A DNA stretch of 64,000 bases. Source: Myxococcus qinghaiensis (GTDB taxonomy: Bacteria > Myxococcota > Myxococcia > Myxococcales > Myxococcaceae). Where the stretch lies: contig NZ_JAKCFA010000032.1 in NCBI RefSeq assembly GCF_024198215.1, forward strand, positions 1 through 64,000, written 5' to 3'. This document shows, piece after piece, positions 34,594 to 43,774 of the stretch (within the stretch, counting starts at the first letter, position 1; every line of letters starts with the position of its first letter). The notes beneath the pieces were generated by a model. That model worked only from the letters and a program-made list of their open reading frames with translations. It was not told where the DNA came from and searched no databases. Both the position numbers and the translations under genes were made by a program.

Positions 34594-37266
34594 ATGGCTC
34601 GTATGCGCGCCGTGGATCAGCCGCTTCGTCGTGATGTCCGCCTGCTGGGGCGGCTGTTGGGAGAAGTGCTCGTCGAGCAGGAAGGGCAGGAGCTGTTCGA
34701 CCTGGAGGAAGAGGTGCGCCGGCTGGCCATTCAGCGGCGACGGGGCCCGGTGCCGGGGCGACGTGCCTCCGCGGCCGAGCTGGCGGACATCCTGAAACGC
34801 CTGCCCCTGGAGCAGGCCGAGCCCGTGCTTCGCGCCTTCTCTGTCTACTTCCAGCTGGTCAACCTGGCCGAGCAGCACCATCGCATCCGCCGCGCCCGAG
34901 CCCACGCCGGCGCCGAGTCCCCCAGCCCTCAGCGAGGCTCGCTGGAGGCGACGCTGCTGTCACTCAAGGACGCGGGCATCCCCGCGTCACGCGTGCGCGA
35001 GGCGCTCCAAAAGATGCAGGTGACGCTGACGCTCACCGCGCATCCCACGCAGGCCGTGCGCCGCACGCTGCTGGAGAAGCTCTACCGGATGGCGGGGCTG
35101 CTCGAGGAGCGAGACCGCTGTGAGCTCACCCCTCGGGAGAGCGCCGACAACGTCGAGTCCCTCCGCGAGGAGATCACCACGCTGTGGCAGACGGATGAGC
35201 TGCGCCGCGAGCGGCCCACCGTGGGCGACGAGGTGAAGAACATCCTCTGGTACGTGGAGGAGGTGCTCGCTGAGCAGCTCTCGGAGCTGCCCGAGGTGCT
35301 GGAGTGGGCCTTCGAGCGCGCCTATGGCGAGCCGCTGGGGCAGGTGGACACGCCGGTGCGCGTCCACTCGTGGGTGGGCGGGGACATGGATGGCAACCCG
35401 CTGGTGACGCCCGAAGTCTTTGGCGACACGCTGCGCGCGCACCGTGCTCGCGGGCTGCGGCTCTTGATTCAGGGCCTGGAGCGCCTGGGCGGAATGCTCT
35501 CGCAGTCGGACCGGCACGCGAAGCCGTCGCAGGAGCTGCTCGCCTCGCTGGCGCGCGATGCGGCGCAGCTTCCCGAGGCCGAGCAACGCCTGGGGCCGCG
35601 CACCGTGGGCGAGCCCTGGCGCCGCAAGCTGCGCTTCATGGAGGAGCGGCTGAACCAGGCCCTGCGCCACGTGCTGGCCCAGCGCACCGGAGAATCGGGG
35701 GCCATGCCCGAGAGCGCGTACCGGACGCCGGAGGCCCTGCTGGCCGACCTGGATTTGCTGGCGCGCTCGCTCACGGAGGCGAAGGCCGGCAACGCGGGAC
35801 TCCGTCAGGTGCGACGCATGCGCGAGCGGGTGTGCGCGCTGGGCCTGGCCCTGGCCGAGCTGGAGGCGCGTGTGCCGGCCGAGGACGCGGTGAGCGCGGC
35901 GGCCTCGCTGGAGGAGGGTGGTCCCCCACCGTCGGAAGGTGGAAAGCGCCTGCTCGCGGTGCTGGAGAAGCTGCGCGAGGCCCAGTCCGAGGCGGGTGAG
36001 CCCGCCTGCCGCACCCTCATCCTCAGCATGGCGAGCACCGCCGAGGACGTGCTCGCGGCCTTCCGCTGCATCAAGCACGCGGGCCTGTGGGACGCCGCGC
36101 GCGGCTGCGCCACCGTGGACGTGGTGCCCCTGTTCGAGCAGTTGGGCGCGCTGGACTCCGGGCCGGACGTGCTGCGAACGCTCTTCGCGCATCCCGAGTA
36201 CCGGAAGCACGTCGATGCCCGCGGCGCGCAGGAGGTCATGGTCGGCTACAGCGACTCCGGCAAGGAGGTGGGCCTGCTGGCCGCCAGCGCCGCGCTCTAT
36301 CGCGCGCAGGTGGCGCTCACCGAGGCAGCGCGCGAGGCGGGAGTCCCGCTGCGGCTGTTCCATGGACGAGGTGAGTCGGTGGCGCGCGGTGGAGGCCCGG
36401 CGCAGGAGGCCATCCTCGCGCTGCCCCCGGGCGCGGTGGCCGGTGGCTACAAGGCCACGGAGCAGGGCGAGGCGCTGGACCACAAGTACGCGCGCCCGGA
36501 GCTGGCCCGCCGCACGCTGGAGCTCATCGTCGGTGGAGTGCTGCCGCACCTGCTGGATGCGCAGCCGCGCCCGACGCCCGAGGACGAGAAGGAGTTCCGC
36601 ACCGCGTTCGACACGCTGGCGGAGACGGGCCGCAAGGCATACCGCGCCCTGGTGTGGGAAGACCCCCGGTTCCTGGAGCTCTTCACCGCCGCGACGCCGG
36701 TGGAGGAGATCTCCGCGCTGCCCATCGGCTCGCGCCCCAGCAAGCGCAAGGCGGGAGGCCTGGAGTCGCTGCGCGCGATTCCATGGGTGTTCGCCTGGAC
36801 GCAGAACCGGGCCATCATCCCCGGCTGGTATGGCGTGGGCTCCGCGCTGGAGGCTTTCGCGAAGGAGCCCGGAGGGCCCGCGCTGCTCAAGCGCATGTAC
36901 CGCCAGTGGCCCTTCTTCAAGGCCGTCATCGACAACGTCACCATGGTGCTGGCCAAGTCGGACATGGCCATCGCGGGGCGCTACGCGGCGCTCGCTCCTA
37001 CTTCCACGCGTCCGCTGTGGCGCATGATTCAACAGGAGCATCGGCGCACGCGTCGGCAGGTGAAGCGCCTGACGGGAGAGGCCCGGCTGCTGGACCACAA
37101 CCCCCAGCTCCAGCGCGCCATCTCCCTGCGCAACCCCTACGTGGACCCGATGTCCTTCCTCCAGGTGGAGCTGATGCGCCGCAAGCGCGAGAACGCCAGT
37201 GACTGCGACAGGCCCTTGTTGCTGTCGCTCAACGGTATCGCGGCCGGCATGCGCAACACGGGGTAG
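34594..37266 (+). CDS. ppc: Phosphoenolpyruvate carboxylase
   Basis: An 890-residue enzyme of normal length. It catalyses PEP plus bicarbonate to oxaloacetate, the anaplerotic entry to the TCA cycle. Signature motifs are LTLTAHPTQ (catalytic His), VGGDMDGNP, EVMVGYSDSGKEVG, LFHGRGESVARGGGP and the C-terminal N-G-I-A-A-G-M-R-N-T-G that closes the active site. All key residues are present. ATG 34594 opens a basic N-terminus; ATG 34606 is also possible. The next gene follows after 26 bases. It is not in an operon with other TCA genes here. Confidence 0.97.
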   Translation: MARMRAVDQPLRRDVRLLGRLLGEVLVEQEGQELFDLEEEVRRLAIQRRRGPVPGRRASAAELADILKRLPLEQAEPVLRAFSVYFQLVNLAEQHHRIRRARAHAGAESPSPQRGSLEATLLSLKDAGIPASRVREALQKMQVTLTLTAHPTQAVRRTLLEKLYRMAGLLEERDRCELTPRESADNVESLREEITTLWQTDELRRERPTVGDEVKNILWYVEEVLAEQLSELPEVLEWAFERAYGEPLGQVDTPVRVHSWVGGDMDGNPLVTPEVFGDTLRAHRARGLRLLIQGLERLGGMLSQSDRHAKPSQELLASLARDAAQLPEAEQRLGPRTVGEPWRRKLRFMEERLNQALRHVLAQRTGESGAMPESAYRTPEALLADLDLLARSLTEAKAGNAGLRQVRRMRERVCALGLALAELEARVPAEDAVSAAASLEEGGPPPSEGGKRLLAVLEKLREAQSEAGEPACRTLILSMASTAEDVLAAFRCIKHAGLWDAARGCATVDVVPLFEQLGALDSGPDVLRTLFAHPEYRKHVDARGAQEVMVGYSDSGKEVGLLAASAALYRAQVALTEAAREAGVPLRLFHGRGESVARGGGPAQEAILALPPGAVAGGYKATEQGEALDHKYARPELARRTLELIVGGVLPHLLDAQPRPTPEDEKEFRTAFDTLAETGRKAYRALVWEDPRFLELFTAATPVEEISALPIGSRPSKRKAGGLESLRAIPWVFAWTQNRAIIPGWYGVGSALEAFAKEPGGPALLKRMYRQWPFFKAVIDNVTMVLAKSDMAIAGRYAALAPTSTRPLWRMIQQEHRRTRRQVKRLTGEARLLDHNPQLQRAISLRNPYVDPMSFLQVELMRRKRENASDCDRPLLLSLNGIAAGMRNTG

Positions 37267-37292
37267 GGCGTCTTTCATCGAGGAGGCGACGG

Positions 37293-38000
37293 ATGGCCAG
37301 GGACACATTCACGGTGGAGGACGTCAACCCGAAGCACGGCTTCGCACGGCTGCGTCCGGACTCGGGCGAGGGGCTCTTCAACGCACCCCTCTATCCAGAG
37401 CCGGAGTCCGGCGCGCCGCCGTTCCAGCTCCGCGCGGGAGACCGGGTGACGGGCCAGCGGCGGGGGCAGTCCGTGGCGGACGTGGCCTGGGTGTCACGCG
37501 TGGAGCCTCCGTACGAGCTGGTGGAGCGCATGGGCGAGCTGCTCGCGAAGCTGGAGCCCTGGGAGCTGAAGGTCCCCGCCACGGCCATGGAGCTGGCGGA
37601 GCACCACTGGCGCGACAGCCGCGAGGACCCGCTGCGCCAGGAGCTGTTGTCCCAGCTCCCGACGTTTTTTGACTGGGAGCTGTCCCACCCCTTCAAGGAC
37701 GCCGCGCTGCTGGAGCGACTGGAGGCGGCGATGCAGCCCTACCTCCCGGGCTTCGCCGTGAAGCCGCTGCAGGGGCGCAACGCCTTCGTCCTGGACCCGG
37801 GAAGCGTGGAGGTCGAGGTCGGCGAGGGGGACTGGGACGCGCCCGCGACGACGTTCGCGCCGTTGCTCCTGCGCGTGAATGCGCTGCTGGAGTCCGCGGG
37901 CGCGCCGGTGCGCTGGGTGCCCGCGGAGAACGACTGGCTGCTGACTCCGCCGGGGCTGGCGGAGCTGCTCGTGCTGCACGGCGTGCTCGGTCCTCGCTGA
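37293..38000 (+). CDS. Hypothetical protein
   Basis: A 235-residue soluble protein beginning 26 bases after the PEP carboxylase stop, with a ribosome site (GAGGAGGCGACGG). The N-terminal ~65 residues look like a small beta-barrel (FTVEDVNPKHGFARLRPDSG, RAGDRVTGQRRGQSVADVAW), like cold-shock or OB-type folds. The rest is helical and acidic, ending LLTPPGLAELLVLHGVLGPR. No family is recognised. Close spacing implies co-transcription with ppc, but a functional link is not shown. Confidence 0.7.
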   Translation: MARDTFTVEDVNPKHGFARLRPDSGEGLFNAPLYPEPESGAPPFQLRAGDRVTGQRRGQSVADVAWVSRVEPPYELVERMGELLAKLEPWELKVPATAMELAEHHWRDSREDPLRQELLSQLPTFFDWELSHPFKDAALLERLEAAMQPYLPGFAVKPLQGRNAFVLDPGSVEVEVGEGDWDAPATTFAPLLLRVNALLESAGAPVRWVPAENDWLLTPPGLAELLVLHGVLGPR

Positions 38001-38034
38001 GCGGGCCGCCGCACTGACTCAAACGGGGGCGCGG

Positions 38035-39309
38035 CTACAGCTGGCCGCGCTCGCGCAGGGTGCGCACCACCTCGGCCGCCATCACCTTGTGGCCCTCGGT
38101 GCTCGGGTGGATGCCGTCCACGCCCAGCCCTTCCAGGTAGAGGTGCACGTTGCCCGTGCGTCGCATCACCGACTCCAGGTCGATGACCTCCGCGCCCGTG
38201 CCTCCGGCGCGCAGCCACGCGTTGAAGCTGAGCCGCTGCGACTTCACGTACTCATAGGCGCCGTAGTTCGTCTTCTCCTTCGGCAAGAGCGTGCTCACCC
38301 AGACGTGGCAGAAGGGCTCCAGCCGCTGCACCAGCAGCAGCATCCGCGTCTCCATCTGCTCCTCCGCGCCCGCGTCGCCCAAGTCGTTGGTGCCCAGGAG
38401 GACCAGGCAGTCGGTGATGCCCTTCACCGCGAGCACCTCGTCGTCGAGCAGCATCAGCGCGTCGTAGAAGCCCTGGCCGCTGACGCCCGCGTTGACCACG
38501 GGCACGCCGAGCTGCGACTCCACCAGCGCGGGCCACGCATTGCGCGTGTCGTTGCGCAGGTCGACGTAGCCCTCGGTGATGCTGTCGCCCATGGCCAGGA
38601 AGGCCCGGCCCGTGGGGCCTTCCACGTCCACCGTCGCCACGCCCACGGAGCGCTCGAAGGTGTCGCCGCCGAGCGCCGTCATCGCCTGGGAGTGGGTGCC
38701 GACCCGAGCGAAGCTGCCAGGGAACGCGTTGATGGCGCTGGCCGCCAGTGCACCTCGCACCTCGAAGGTGATGGCCAGGTCATCCCGGAACTTCATCGGA
38801 AAGGCCACCGGGTCCGAAGTCACGAGGGCGCGCGCCCCCGCGGAGAAGCCCGGCTTGCCCTCGAAGCTCAAGGGCACGGGCGTGGACAGGAGCGAGCCGT
38901 CCGCGCCCGCGCGAGCCACGGTGGCGCGCTGGAGCGTGAGCGCTCCATCTCCGGAGCGGAACGTCACCTGTATCCGGTCGCCAGTGCGCGCCACCGGCAC
39001 TCGCATCCGGAACGTCGTGACGCTGCTCACGCTGTAGGACCAGCGCAGCGCCTGGTGGAAGCCGGGCTGGAAGCCGATGGCCGGCAGCGGCGGTGGCGAG
39101 GGTGGGGGCAGTGTCCGCACCTGGCCTTCGTCGTTCAGCACGAGCGCTGGCGCCACGTCGACGGAAGCGTCCGGCGCGCTCGAGGTCTCACTCTGCTCTT
39201 CTTGAGAGGGCTCTTCCCATACGGGGTCATCAGCGCTGCTGGGAGCGCACGCCCATTGCGCACTCCCCACACACGCCAGGACTCCGAGCCACGTCCGCCA
39301 CATTCGCAT
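38035..39309 (-). CDS. SGNH/GDSL-family hydrolase lipoprotein
   Basis: A 424-residue secreted protein with a strong ribosome site (GGGAGGGAG). A lipoprotein-like signal ends QWAC (Cys20). After an acidic and Pro-rich linker there is a beta-sandwich (about 75-205). Then comes the SGNH domain: block I GDSITEG (nucleophile Ser), block III GTNDLGD (Asn), and block V D-G-I-H-P (catalytic Asp/His). It is therefore an esterase or deacetylase acting on lipids or polysaccharide. The two-domain layout resembles carbohydrate esterases (CE2/CE3-like) of predatory bacteria. It ends 34 bases from the convergent hypothetical gene. Confidence 0.85.
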   Translation of the reverse strand: MRMWRTWLGVLACVGSAQWACAPSSADDPVWEEPSQEEQSETSSAPDASVDVAPALVLNDEGQVRTLPPPSPPPLPAIGFQPGFHQALRWSYSVSSVTTFRMRVPVARTGDRIQVTFRSGDGALTLQRATVARAGADGSLLSTPVPLSFEGKPGFSAGARALVTSDPVAFPMKFRDDLAITFEVRGALAASAINAFPGSFARVGTHSQAMTALGGDTFERSVGVATVDVEGPTGRAFLAMGDSITEGYVDLRNDTRNAWPALVESQLGVPVVNAGVSGQGFYDALMLLDDEVLAVKGITDCLVLLGTNDLGDAGAEEQMETRMLLLVQRLEPFCHVWVSTLLPKEKTNYGAYEYVKSQRLSFNAWLRAGGTGAEVIDLESVMRRTGNVHLYLEGLGVDGIHPSTEGHKVMAAEVVRTLRERGQL

Positions 39310-39521
39310 CGTCGCTCCCTCCCGAGGACGCACGATGCTCACCGCGCATTCCCGCGACGACCACCCAACACACACGCAAGTCCCGAGTCGCGCGGCGCAC
39401 GCCCCCCTGGTCTCCGGGCGAGACGGAGCCAGGATTTCCTTCGCGTGCGCACTTACGGCCCTTGCGAGGCCCCCGGCGCGCCCGCTGGGTCGACGGAGTT
39501 ACCCAGCGTGGGCACCGCGCT

Positions 39522-40388
39522 TCAGGGGATGCAGGCCCCCACCCCTGGATTGTCATTCAGTGGACGACACGTCCCGGCGGTGCATGCGGGCGAGCCCGAG
39601 GGCCGGCACAGGGGCCGGCAGTTGAGCCCTCGCCCCGTATTCACGCACGCGCTGCCCGGCGCGCACTGGTTGCTGAAGTCGCACGCCTCGCCCGTGCCGT
39701 GCGTGCCGCTGCCCGCGCACACGGGGCCGGACGAGGACGGATAGCAGCTCAGCGGCGCGGTGCAGCCCTGCGCGAAGGGGTCACACCCCTGCGAGCGCGG
39801 CCCGCATAGCAGCGGCAGCTCCGACGTGCCCGCCAGCCGCAGCACCGTGTTGCACTCGCCCGCGTCTCCACACTGCGTCGTCGCGTGGCACAGCCGGCGA
39901 CAGAAGAAGCCCGTGCCGCCGTCCTCCTGCCGCTCGTCCTTGCAGAACAGGCCCGCCGCGCACGTGTCGTATTCGACGCCGCCGTCCGCCGCCGCCAGCG
40001 TGCACCGCGCGCCCTCCGCGCCCGTGCCCGCCTCCACGCACCGCCGCTCCGTCGTCGCGCCCACGCCCACGTAGGTGCAGCGCTGTCCCTGCGCGCAGTT
40101 CTGCTGCACGACATCGCACGCCGCAGCGAAGCACCGGCTGCCCGTCTTGCCGCCGCCCAGGTCCGCGAAGTGGCAGCTCTGGCCCGTTCCACAGCCTTCC
40201 TGCCTTGCGACGTTGCATGCGAAGTCTGGATTCGTCCCGCCATCTCCCGTCGGCCCGCCGCCGCCGTCCGGGTCTCCAGGCACCCCCGAGTCGCCATTGT
40301 TCGGACCGGGCTTGTTGTCGTCACTACACCCGGGCGCCCAGAGCGCCAGGAAGAGGGTCCCCGTCAACATCGCGAGCCACGCGCGCAT
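39522..40388 (-). CDS. Cysteine-rich lipoprotein
   Basis: A 288-residue lipoprotein (lipobox ALWAPGC, Cys21). A Gly/Pro/Asp linker (about 25-55) leads to a chain of about 27 cysteines in repeating C-x6-8-G-x-C patterns (CNVARQEGCGTGQSCHFADL, CAAGLFCKDE, CDFSNQCAPGSACVNTGRG). This is a common myxobacterial surface-lipoprotein design with small disulfide-knot modules and no catalytic domain. It is preceded by an ordinary promoter-sized gap and a weak ribosome site. The function is unknown; a binding or protective role is possible. Confidence 0.75.
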   Translation of the reverse strand: MRAWLAMLTGTLFLALWAPGCSDDNKPGPNNGDSGVPGDPDGGGGPTGDGGTNPDFACNVARQEGCGTGQSCHFADLGGGKTGSRCFAAACDVVQQNCAQGQRCTYVGVGATTERRCVEAGTGAEGARCTLAAADGGVEYDTCAAGLFCKDERQEDGGTGFFCRRLCHATTQCGDAGECNTVLRLAGTSELPLLCGPRSQGCDPFAQGCTAPLSCYPSSSGPVCAGSGTHGTGEACDFSNQCAPGSACVNTGRGLNCRPLCRPSGSPACTAGTCRPLNDNPGVGACIP

Positions 40389-40575
40389 CCATGCTCCCCA
40401 ATCGAAGTCAGCGGGGACTTAGCTGATGGACTTCATTCTGGGGGACCCTCTTGAATCGTGCCTGGAAAGCAGCGGACACTTGCCGGATGACCGATGCCCA
40501 AGGGGTGGCTCGGCGCGTCAGAATCCCTGAGGTTGGGATGGCAGCGGGTCGCCAGCAGTGGCCAGGGGGTAGCGG

Positions 40576-40950
40576 GTGCACATGACTAGCAAGGTGGCGG
40601 AAGCAGAGATGGCACCAGGGGATCCTTCCGCGTACGCGAACCGGCGTGCCGACGAGCGCGTGGCGGCGAAGTTCGCGGTTCGCTTCGAGCACACGGCGGA
40701 TGCCGCGCGAGCGCTGCGCGTGTTCTCCATCAACGTGTCCGCGGGTGGCCTGTGCCTGCGCACGCGCAAGGCCTACGACGTGGGCTCGCAGGTGCGGCTG
40801 TCCATGGACATCGCGGGCGAGGAGTTCCATCTCAATGGCGTCATCGCGTGGGTGCGCGATGAGGAGGAGGCCATTGGCGTGCGCTTCACGGACGTGAATG
40901 ACGAGGACCGCGCGCGGCTCCACCGGGTGGTGGAGAGCTTCAAGCGCTGA
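40576..40950 (+). CDS. PilZ-domain cyclic-di-GMP receptor
   Basis: A 124-residue single-domain protein. Both ligand motifs are intact: R-x-x-x-R as RADER (Arg24, Arg28) and N-x-S-x-x-G as NVSAGG (Asn53-Gly58). The fold continues VRLSMDIAGEEFHLNGVIAW and ends VESFKR. It resembles TIGR02266-type PilZ proteins common in myxobacteria. It should bind cyclic-di-GMP and transmit it to an unknown partner. GTG 40576 is used because GGGGGT lies 6 bases upstream; ATG 40582 is the alternative. Confidence 0.9.
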   Translation: MHMTSKVAEAEMAPGDPSAYANRRADERVAAKFAVRFEHTADAARALRVFSINVSAGGLCLRTRKAYDVGSQVRLSMDIAGEEFHLNGVIAWVRDEEEAIGVRFTDVNDEDRARLHRVVESFKR

Positions 40951-40980
40951 CACCCGGCGGGAGTCGAGACGGGGCAGGCC

Positions 40981-41475
40981 CTAGCGGCCGCCCTCCGTCT
41001 CCGCATGGCGGAAGACGCCCGCGTCGATTTCGGAGAAGCCGCACGCCGTATAGAAATTGCGCGCCTCCGGAGTGATGGTCATCGGCGAGACGAGCTGGAG
41101 CTGACGGGCGCTGAGCACCTTGCAGCGCTCCAGGATCTGCTTGATGAGCGCGCGCCCCACGCCTCGGCGGCGCCAGGTCTCCGTCACCACCAGCTCGTCG
41201 ATGGTGGCCACGCGCCCGCGCAGCCGCAGCTGCGGCCGGTGGGAGAACGACAGCATGCCCACGGGTTTGTCCTGCGGGTCTCCCGCGACGAAGATTTCAA
41301 TCTCCGGATGGCTGACCACCCAGTGCACGGTCTGCTGGTCCGTGCCCTGTGGATAACCCAGCTCGCGAAGCAGCAAGGCCATGGCCTCGGCGTCGCCCCG
41401 ACGGGCGCGGCGAATGCGGAAGGCGGGAGCATCTGCACCCGCGGGGGTGACGGTCCGGACGATTGGCTGTGACAA
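40981..41475 (-). CDS. GNAT-family N-acetyltransferase
   Basis: A 164-residue acetyltransferase. The core domain from about residue 18 shows FRIRRARRGDAEAMALLLRE, the substrate strand HPEIEIFVAGD, IDELVVTETWRRRGVGRALI with the acetyl-CoA pyrophosphate loop (R-R-x-G-V-G-R-A), and N-F-Y-T-A-C-G-F near the end. The substrate is unknown. It is transcribed leftward with a strong terminator (41495-41531) just upstream that isolates it from the E1 genes. It ends 30 bases from the convergent PilZ gene. Confidence 0.88.
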   Translation of the reverse strand: MSQPIVRTVTPAGADAPAFRIRRARRGDAEAMALLLRELGYPQGTDQQTVHWVVSHPEIEIFVAGDPQDKPVGMLSFSHRPQLRLRGRVATIDELVVTETWRRRGVGRALIKQILERCKVLSARQLQLVSPMTITPEARNFYTACGFSEIDAGVFRHAETEGGR

Positions 41476-41494
41476 GGCAGTTGGGAGTCTAACG

Positions 41495-41531
41495 AAAGGG
41501 CCGCCGCTCCTCCAAAGAGGAACGGCGGCCC
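41495..41531 (-). terminator. Strong intrinsic terminator after the E1 beta gene
   Basis: GGGCCGCCG (41498-41506) pairs perfectly with CGGCGGCCC (41523-41531), and an inner 5-bp stem closes on a CAAA loop. On the minus strand the hairpin is followed by TTTCGTTAG. It lies 49 bases beyond the E1 beta stop and just before the GNAT start. Confidence 0.8.
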
Positions 41532-41579
41532 GGAACTTTCCGTGGTGCGGGAACCACGGCGTACTTGTGGGTGCGACGC

Positions 41580-42638
41580 TTACGGCTGCTCGCCAGCGAG
41601 TGAGCGCAGGGCGTCGGTGATGTCGTTCTGCTGGGGCACGGAGGCCATCTCCAGCGTGTCGGCCAGGCCGATGCCGGGGACGAACTTGCCGGCCACGAGG
41701 CGGGGCGGCGCGAGCAGCGAGTAGAAGAGCTCCTCCACCGTGCGGCGCAGCAGGTGCTCACCGAAGTTGGTGACTTCGGTGTCCTCGTTGACGAACAGGA
41801 CGCGGCCCGTCTTCTGGACGGAGGTCTTGATCATCTCCCAGTCGTAGGGCCACAGCGAGCGCAGGTCGATGACCTCCACGCTGATGCCCTCGTCGGCGAG
41901 CGTCTGCGCGGCGCGCGCGCACAGGGGCAGGGTGCGGCCGTAGCTGACGACGGTGAGCTGCGTGCCCTCGCGCAGGAGCTTGCCCTTGCCGATGGGGATG
42001 GCGAAGGCCTCCAGCTCCGCGGGCCACTGCGGCTTCCACTGCGAGCGGTCACCCAGGGGCGCGTCGATCATCTTCGACAGCGCGCGGTCATCGTCCGGCT
42101 CGCCGGGGATGCGCTCGTCGCCCTTCACGCGCAGCAGCGCCTTGGGCTCCAGGAACATGACGGGGTTCTGTTCCTTGCACGCGGAGATGAGCAGCCCGTA
42201 CGCGTCCAGCGGCGTGGAGGGCATGACCACCTTCCAGCCGGGGATGTGCGTCATCGTCGCGTCGAACGAGTGCGAGTGGTAGATGGACCCGCGGATGCCG
42301 CTGCCCACCGGCGTGCGCACCACCATGGGCAGGTTCCAGTCGCCGTTGCTCGCCCAGCAGGTGTTGCCCGCCAGCTTGAGCAGGTCGATGGTGTTGTAGA
42401 CGTAGTCGCAGAACTGAATCTCCGCGACGGGCCGGCCCCCGCCCAGGGCGATTCCCATGGCCGCGCCGATGATGCCGCGCTCATCCAGGGGCGAGTTCCA
42501 CGCCGTCTTCAAGCCCTGCGTGCAGGTGAAGACGCCGCCCAGCGGAGCGCCGACGTCCTCTCCGAAGATGTCCGTCACACCGAGGTTCTCCTCGGCGTAG
42601 TGGAGGGCCATGCGAATGGCCTGTGCCATGTTGGCCAT
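41580..42638 (-). CDS. 2-oxoacid dehydrogenase E1 beta subunit (branched-chain type)
   Basis: A 352-residue transketolase-fold subunit. It begins MANMAQAIRMALHYAEENLG, with GEDVGAPLGGVF and a E-R-G-I-I-G-A-A-M-G-I-A block typical of E1 beta. The C-terminal transketolase domain includes VVSYGRTLPLCARAA, VEVIDLRSLWPYD, and V-N-E-D. With E1 alpha it decarboxylates branched 2-oxoacids using thiamine diphosphate, giving acyl groups for E2 and branched-chain fatty acid synthesis. It is 3 bases after the E1 alpha stop, so coupled. It is longer than the usual ~325 residues. In M. xanthus such genes form the esg and bkd loci; which one this corresponds to cannot be told from the window. Confidence 0.93.
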   Translation of the reverse strand: MANMAQAIRMALHYAEENLGVTDIFGEDVGAPLGGVFTCTQGLKTAWNSPLDERGIIGAAMGIALGGGRPVAEIQFCDYVYNTIDLLKLAGNTCWASNGDWNLPMVVRTPVGSGIRGSIYHSHSFDATMTHIPGWKVVMPSTPLDAYGLLISACKEQNPVMFLEPKALLRVKGDERIPGEPDDDRALSKMIDAPLGDRSQWKPQWPAELEAFAIPIGKGKLLREGTQLTVVSYGRTLPLCARAAQTLADEGISVEVIDLRSLWPYDWEMIKTSVQKTGRVLFVNEDTEVTNFGEHLLRRTVEELFYSLLAPPRLVAGKFVPGIGLADTLEMASVPQQNDITDALRSLAGEQP

Positions 42639-42641
42639 GGG

Positions 42642-43649
42642 TTACTTGTCCTCCGCGAAGATGTGCTTCCAGATGGTCTCGGGGGCGGGCAGCGGCTCGT
42701 CCCGGGCGATGCGGGCGGCGGCGGCCATGTCCTCGGTGTAGCGGTTGCGCAGCTCGTCCATCTGCTGGCGCGTCAGGACGCCGTCCGCCTCCAGCCGGGT
42801 CTCGAACTGCTTGAGGCAGTCGAGCTCCTCGGACACGTAGTTGGCGCCGGACGCGGACGAGTGCCCGTACAGGCGCGACACGTTGGCCTCCAGGAGGAAC
42901 GGCTTGCGCTCGGTGCGCACGTACTCCATCGCCTCCTTCAGCTCGTTGTACGCCTCCACCGGGTCATTGCCGTTGATGGTCTTCGAGCGGATGTTGAACG
43001 CCTTGCCGCGCTCACTCACGCGCGGCTCACCGTGCTGGCCCTCCGCCGACGTGGAGATGCCCCACTTGTTGTTGGTGACGATGATGAGCACCGGCAGCGG
43101 GTTGGCGGGGCGGCTGCTCCAGATGAGGCAGGTGGCGAAATCGCCCTCGGCCGTGCCGGCGTCGCCGCCGGTGACGATGGTGATGGCGTCACCGCCCACG
43201 CGCTTCTGCATCATGGCCGTCCCCGGTGCGATGGAGTACTGGACCTCGATGGGGGAGCTGACGGGGGCGACGTTGTACTTTCGCAGCGAGAAGTGGCCCG
43301 CGAAGTTGCGGCCACCGGAGTACGGGTCCGACGCGGTGTTCTTCATCTGCCGCAGCGCGCCGATGGGCTCCTCGCCCAGGGCGAGCAGCGTGCCGGACTG
43401 GCGGTAGTGGGCGTGGAGGTAGTCGTACTCGGGGCCCTGGCCCTTCTTCATCAGCAGGCCGAGCGGGACGTTGAACGCCTCCTCGCCCGGGCCGCCAATC
43501 CAGAAGTAGCCGTGGCCCTGCTTGTACATCTGGATGAGGCGCTCCTCGAGGACGCGCGTTTTGACCATGAGGTCGTGGATACGGACCAGCAGCTCCCTGT
43601 CGAGCGGGAGCGGCGCGGACGATTCTTTGATGAGTCGGGGTCTGGACAC
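42642..43649 (-). CDS. 2-oxoacid dehydrogenase E1 alpha subunit (branched-chain type)
   Basis: A 335-residue E1 alpha. The thiamine diphosphate motif G-D-A-G-T-A-E-G-D-F (GDG variant) runs to the N-N-K-W-G-I-S end about 30 residues later. Other marks are YRQSGTLLALGEEPIGALRQ, EEAFNVPLGLLMKK and Y-G-H-S-S-A near the phosphorylation-loop position. Together with E1 beta it forms an alpha2-beta2 decarboxylase of the branched-chain ketoacid dehydrogenase complex. E2 and E3 genes are not adjacent. A spacer of 125 bases separates it from the site-2 protease gene, which ends upstream on the same strand. Confidence 0.93.
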   Translation of the reverse strand: MSRPRLIKESSAPLPLDRELLVRIHDLMVKTRVLEERLIQMYKQGHGYFWIGGPGEEAFNVPLGLLMKKGQGPEYDYLHAHYRQSGTLLALGEEPIGALRQMKNTASDPYSGGRNFAGHFSLRKYNVAPVSSPIEVQYSIAPGTAMMQKRVGGDAITIVTGGDAGTAEGDFATCLIWSSRPANPLPVLIIVTNNKWGISTSAEGQHGEPRVSERGKAFNIRSKTINGNDPVEAYNELKEAMEYVRTERKPFLLEANVSRLYGHSSASGANYVSEELDCLKQFETRLEADGVLTRQQMDELRNRYTEDMAAAARIARDEPLPAPETIWKHIFAEDK

Positions 43650-43774
43650 GCGCTGGCTTCCTCTGGCTGGAGGGGACGCCCCTATAACCCGGATGCGCCC
43701 CCTTTTCTCAAGCCTGCAGATGGCCTCCTGCCGGCCCCCCCACTCAAACAGGGCCCGGTGGCGCGGCGCGGCAA

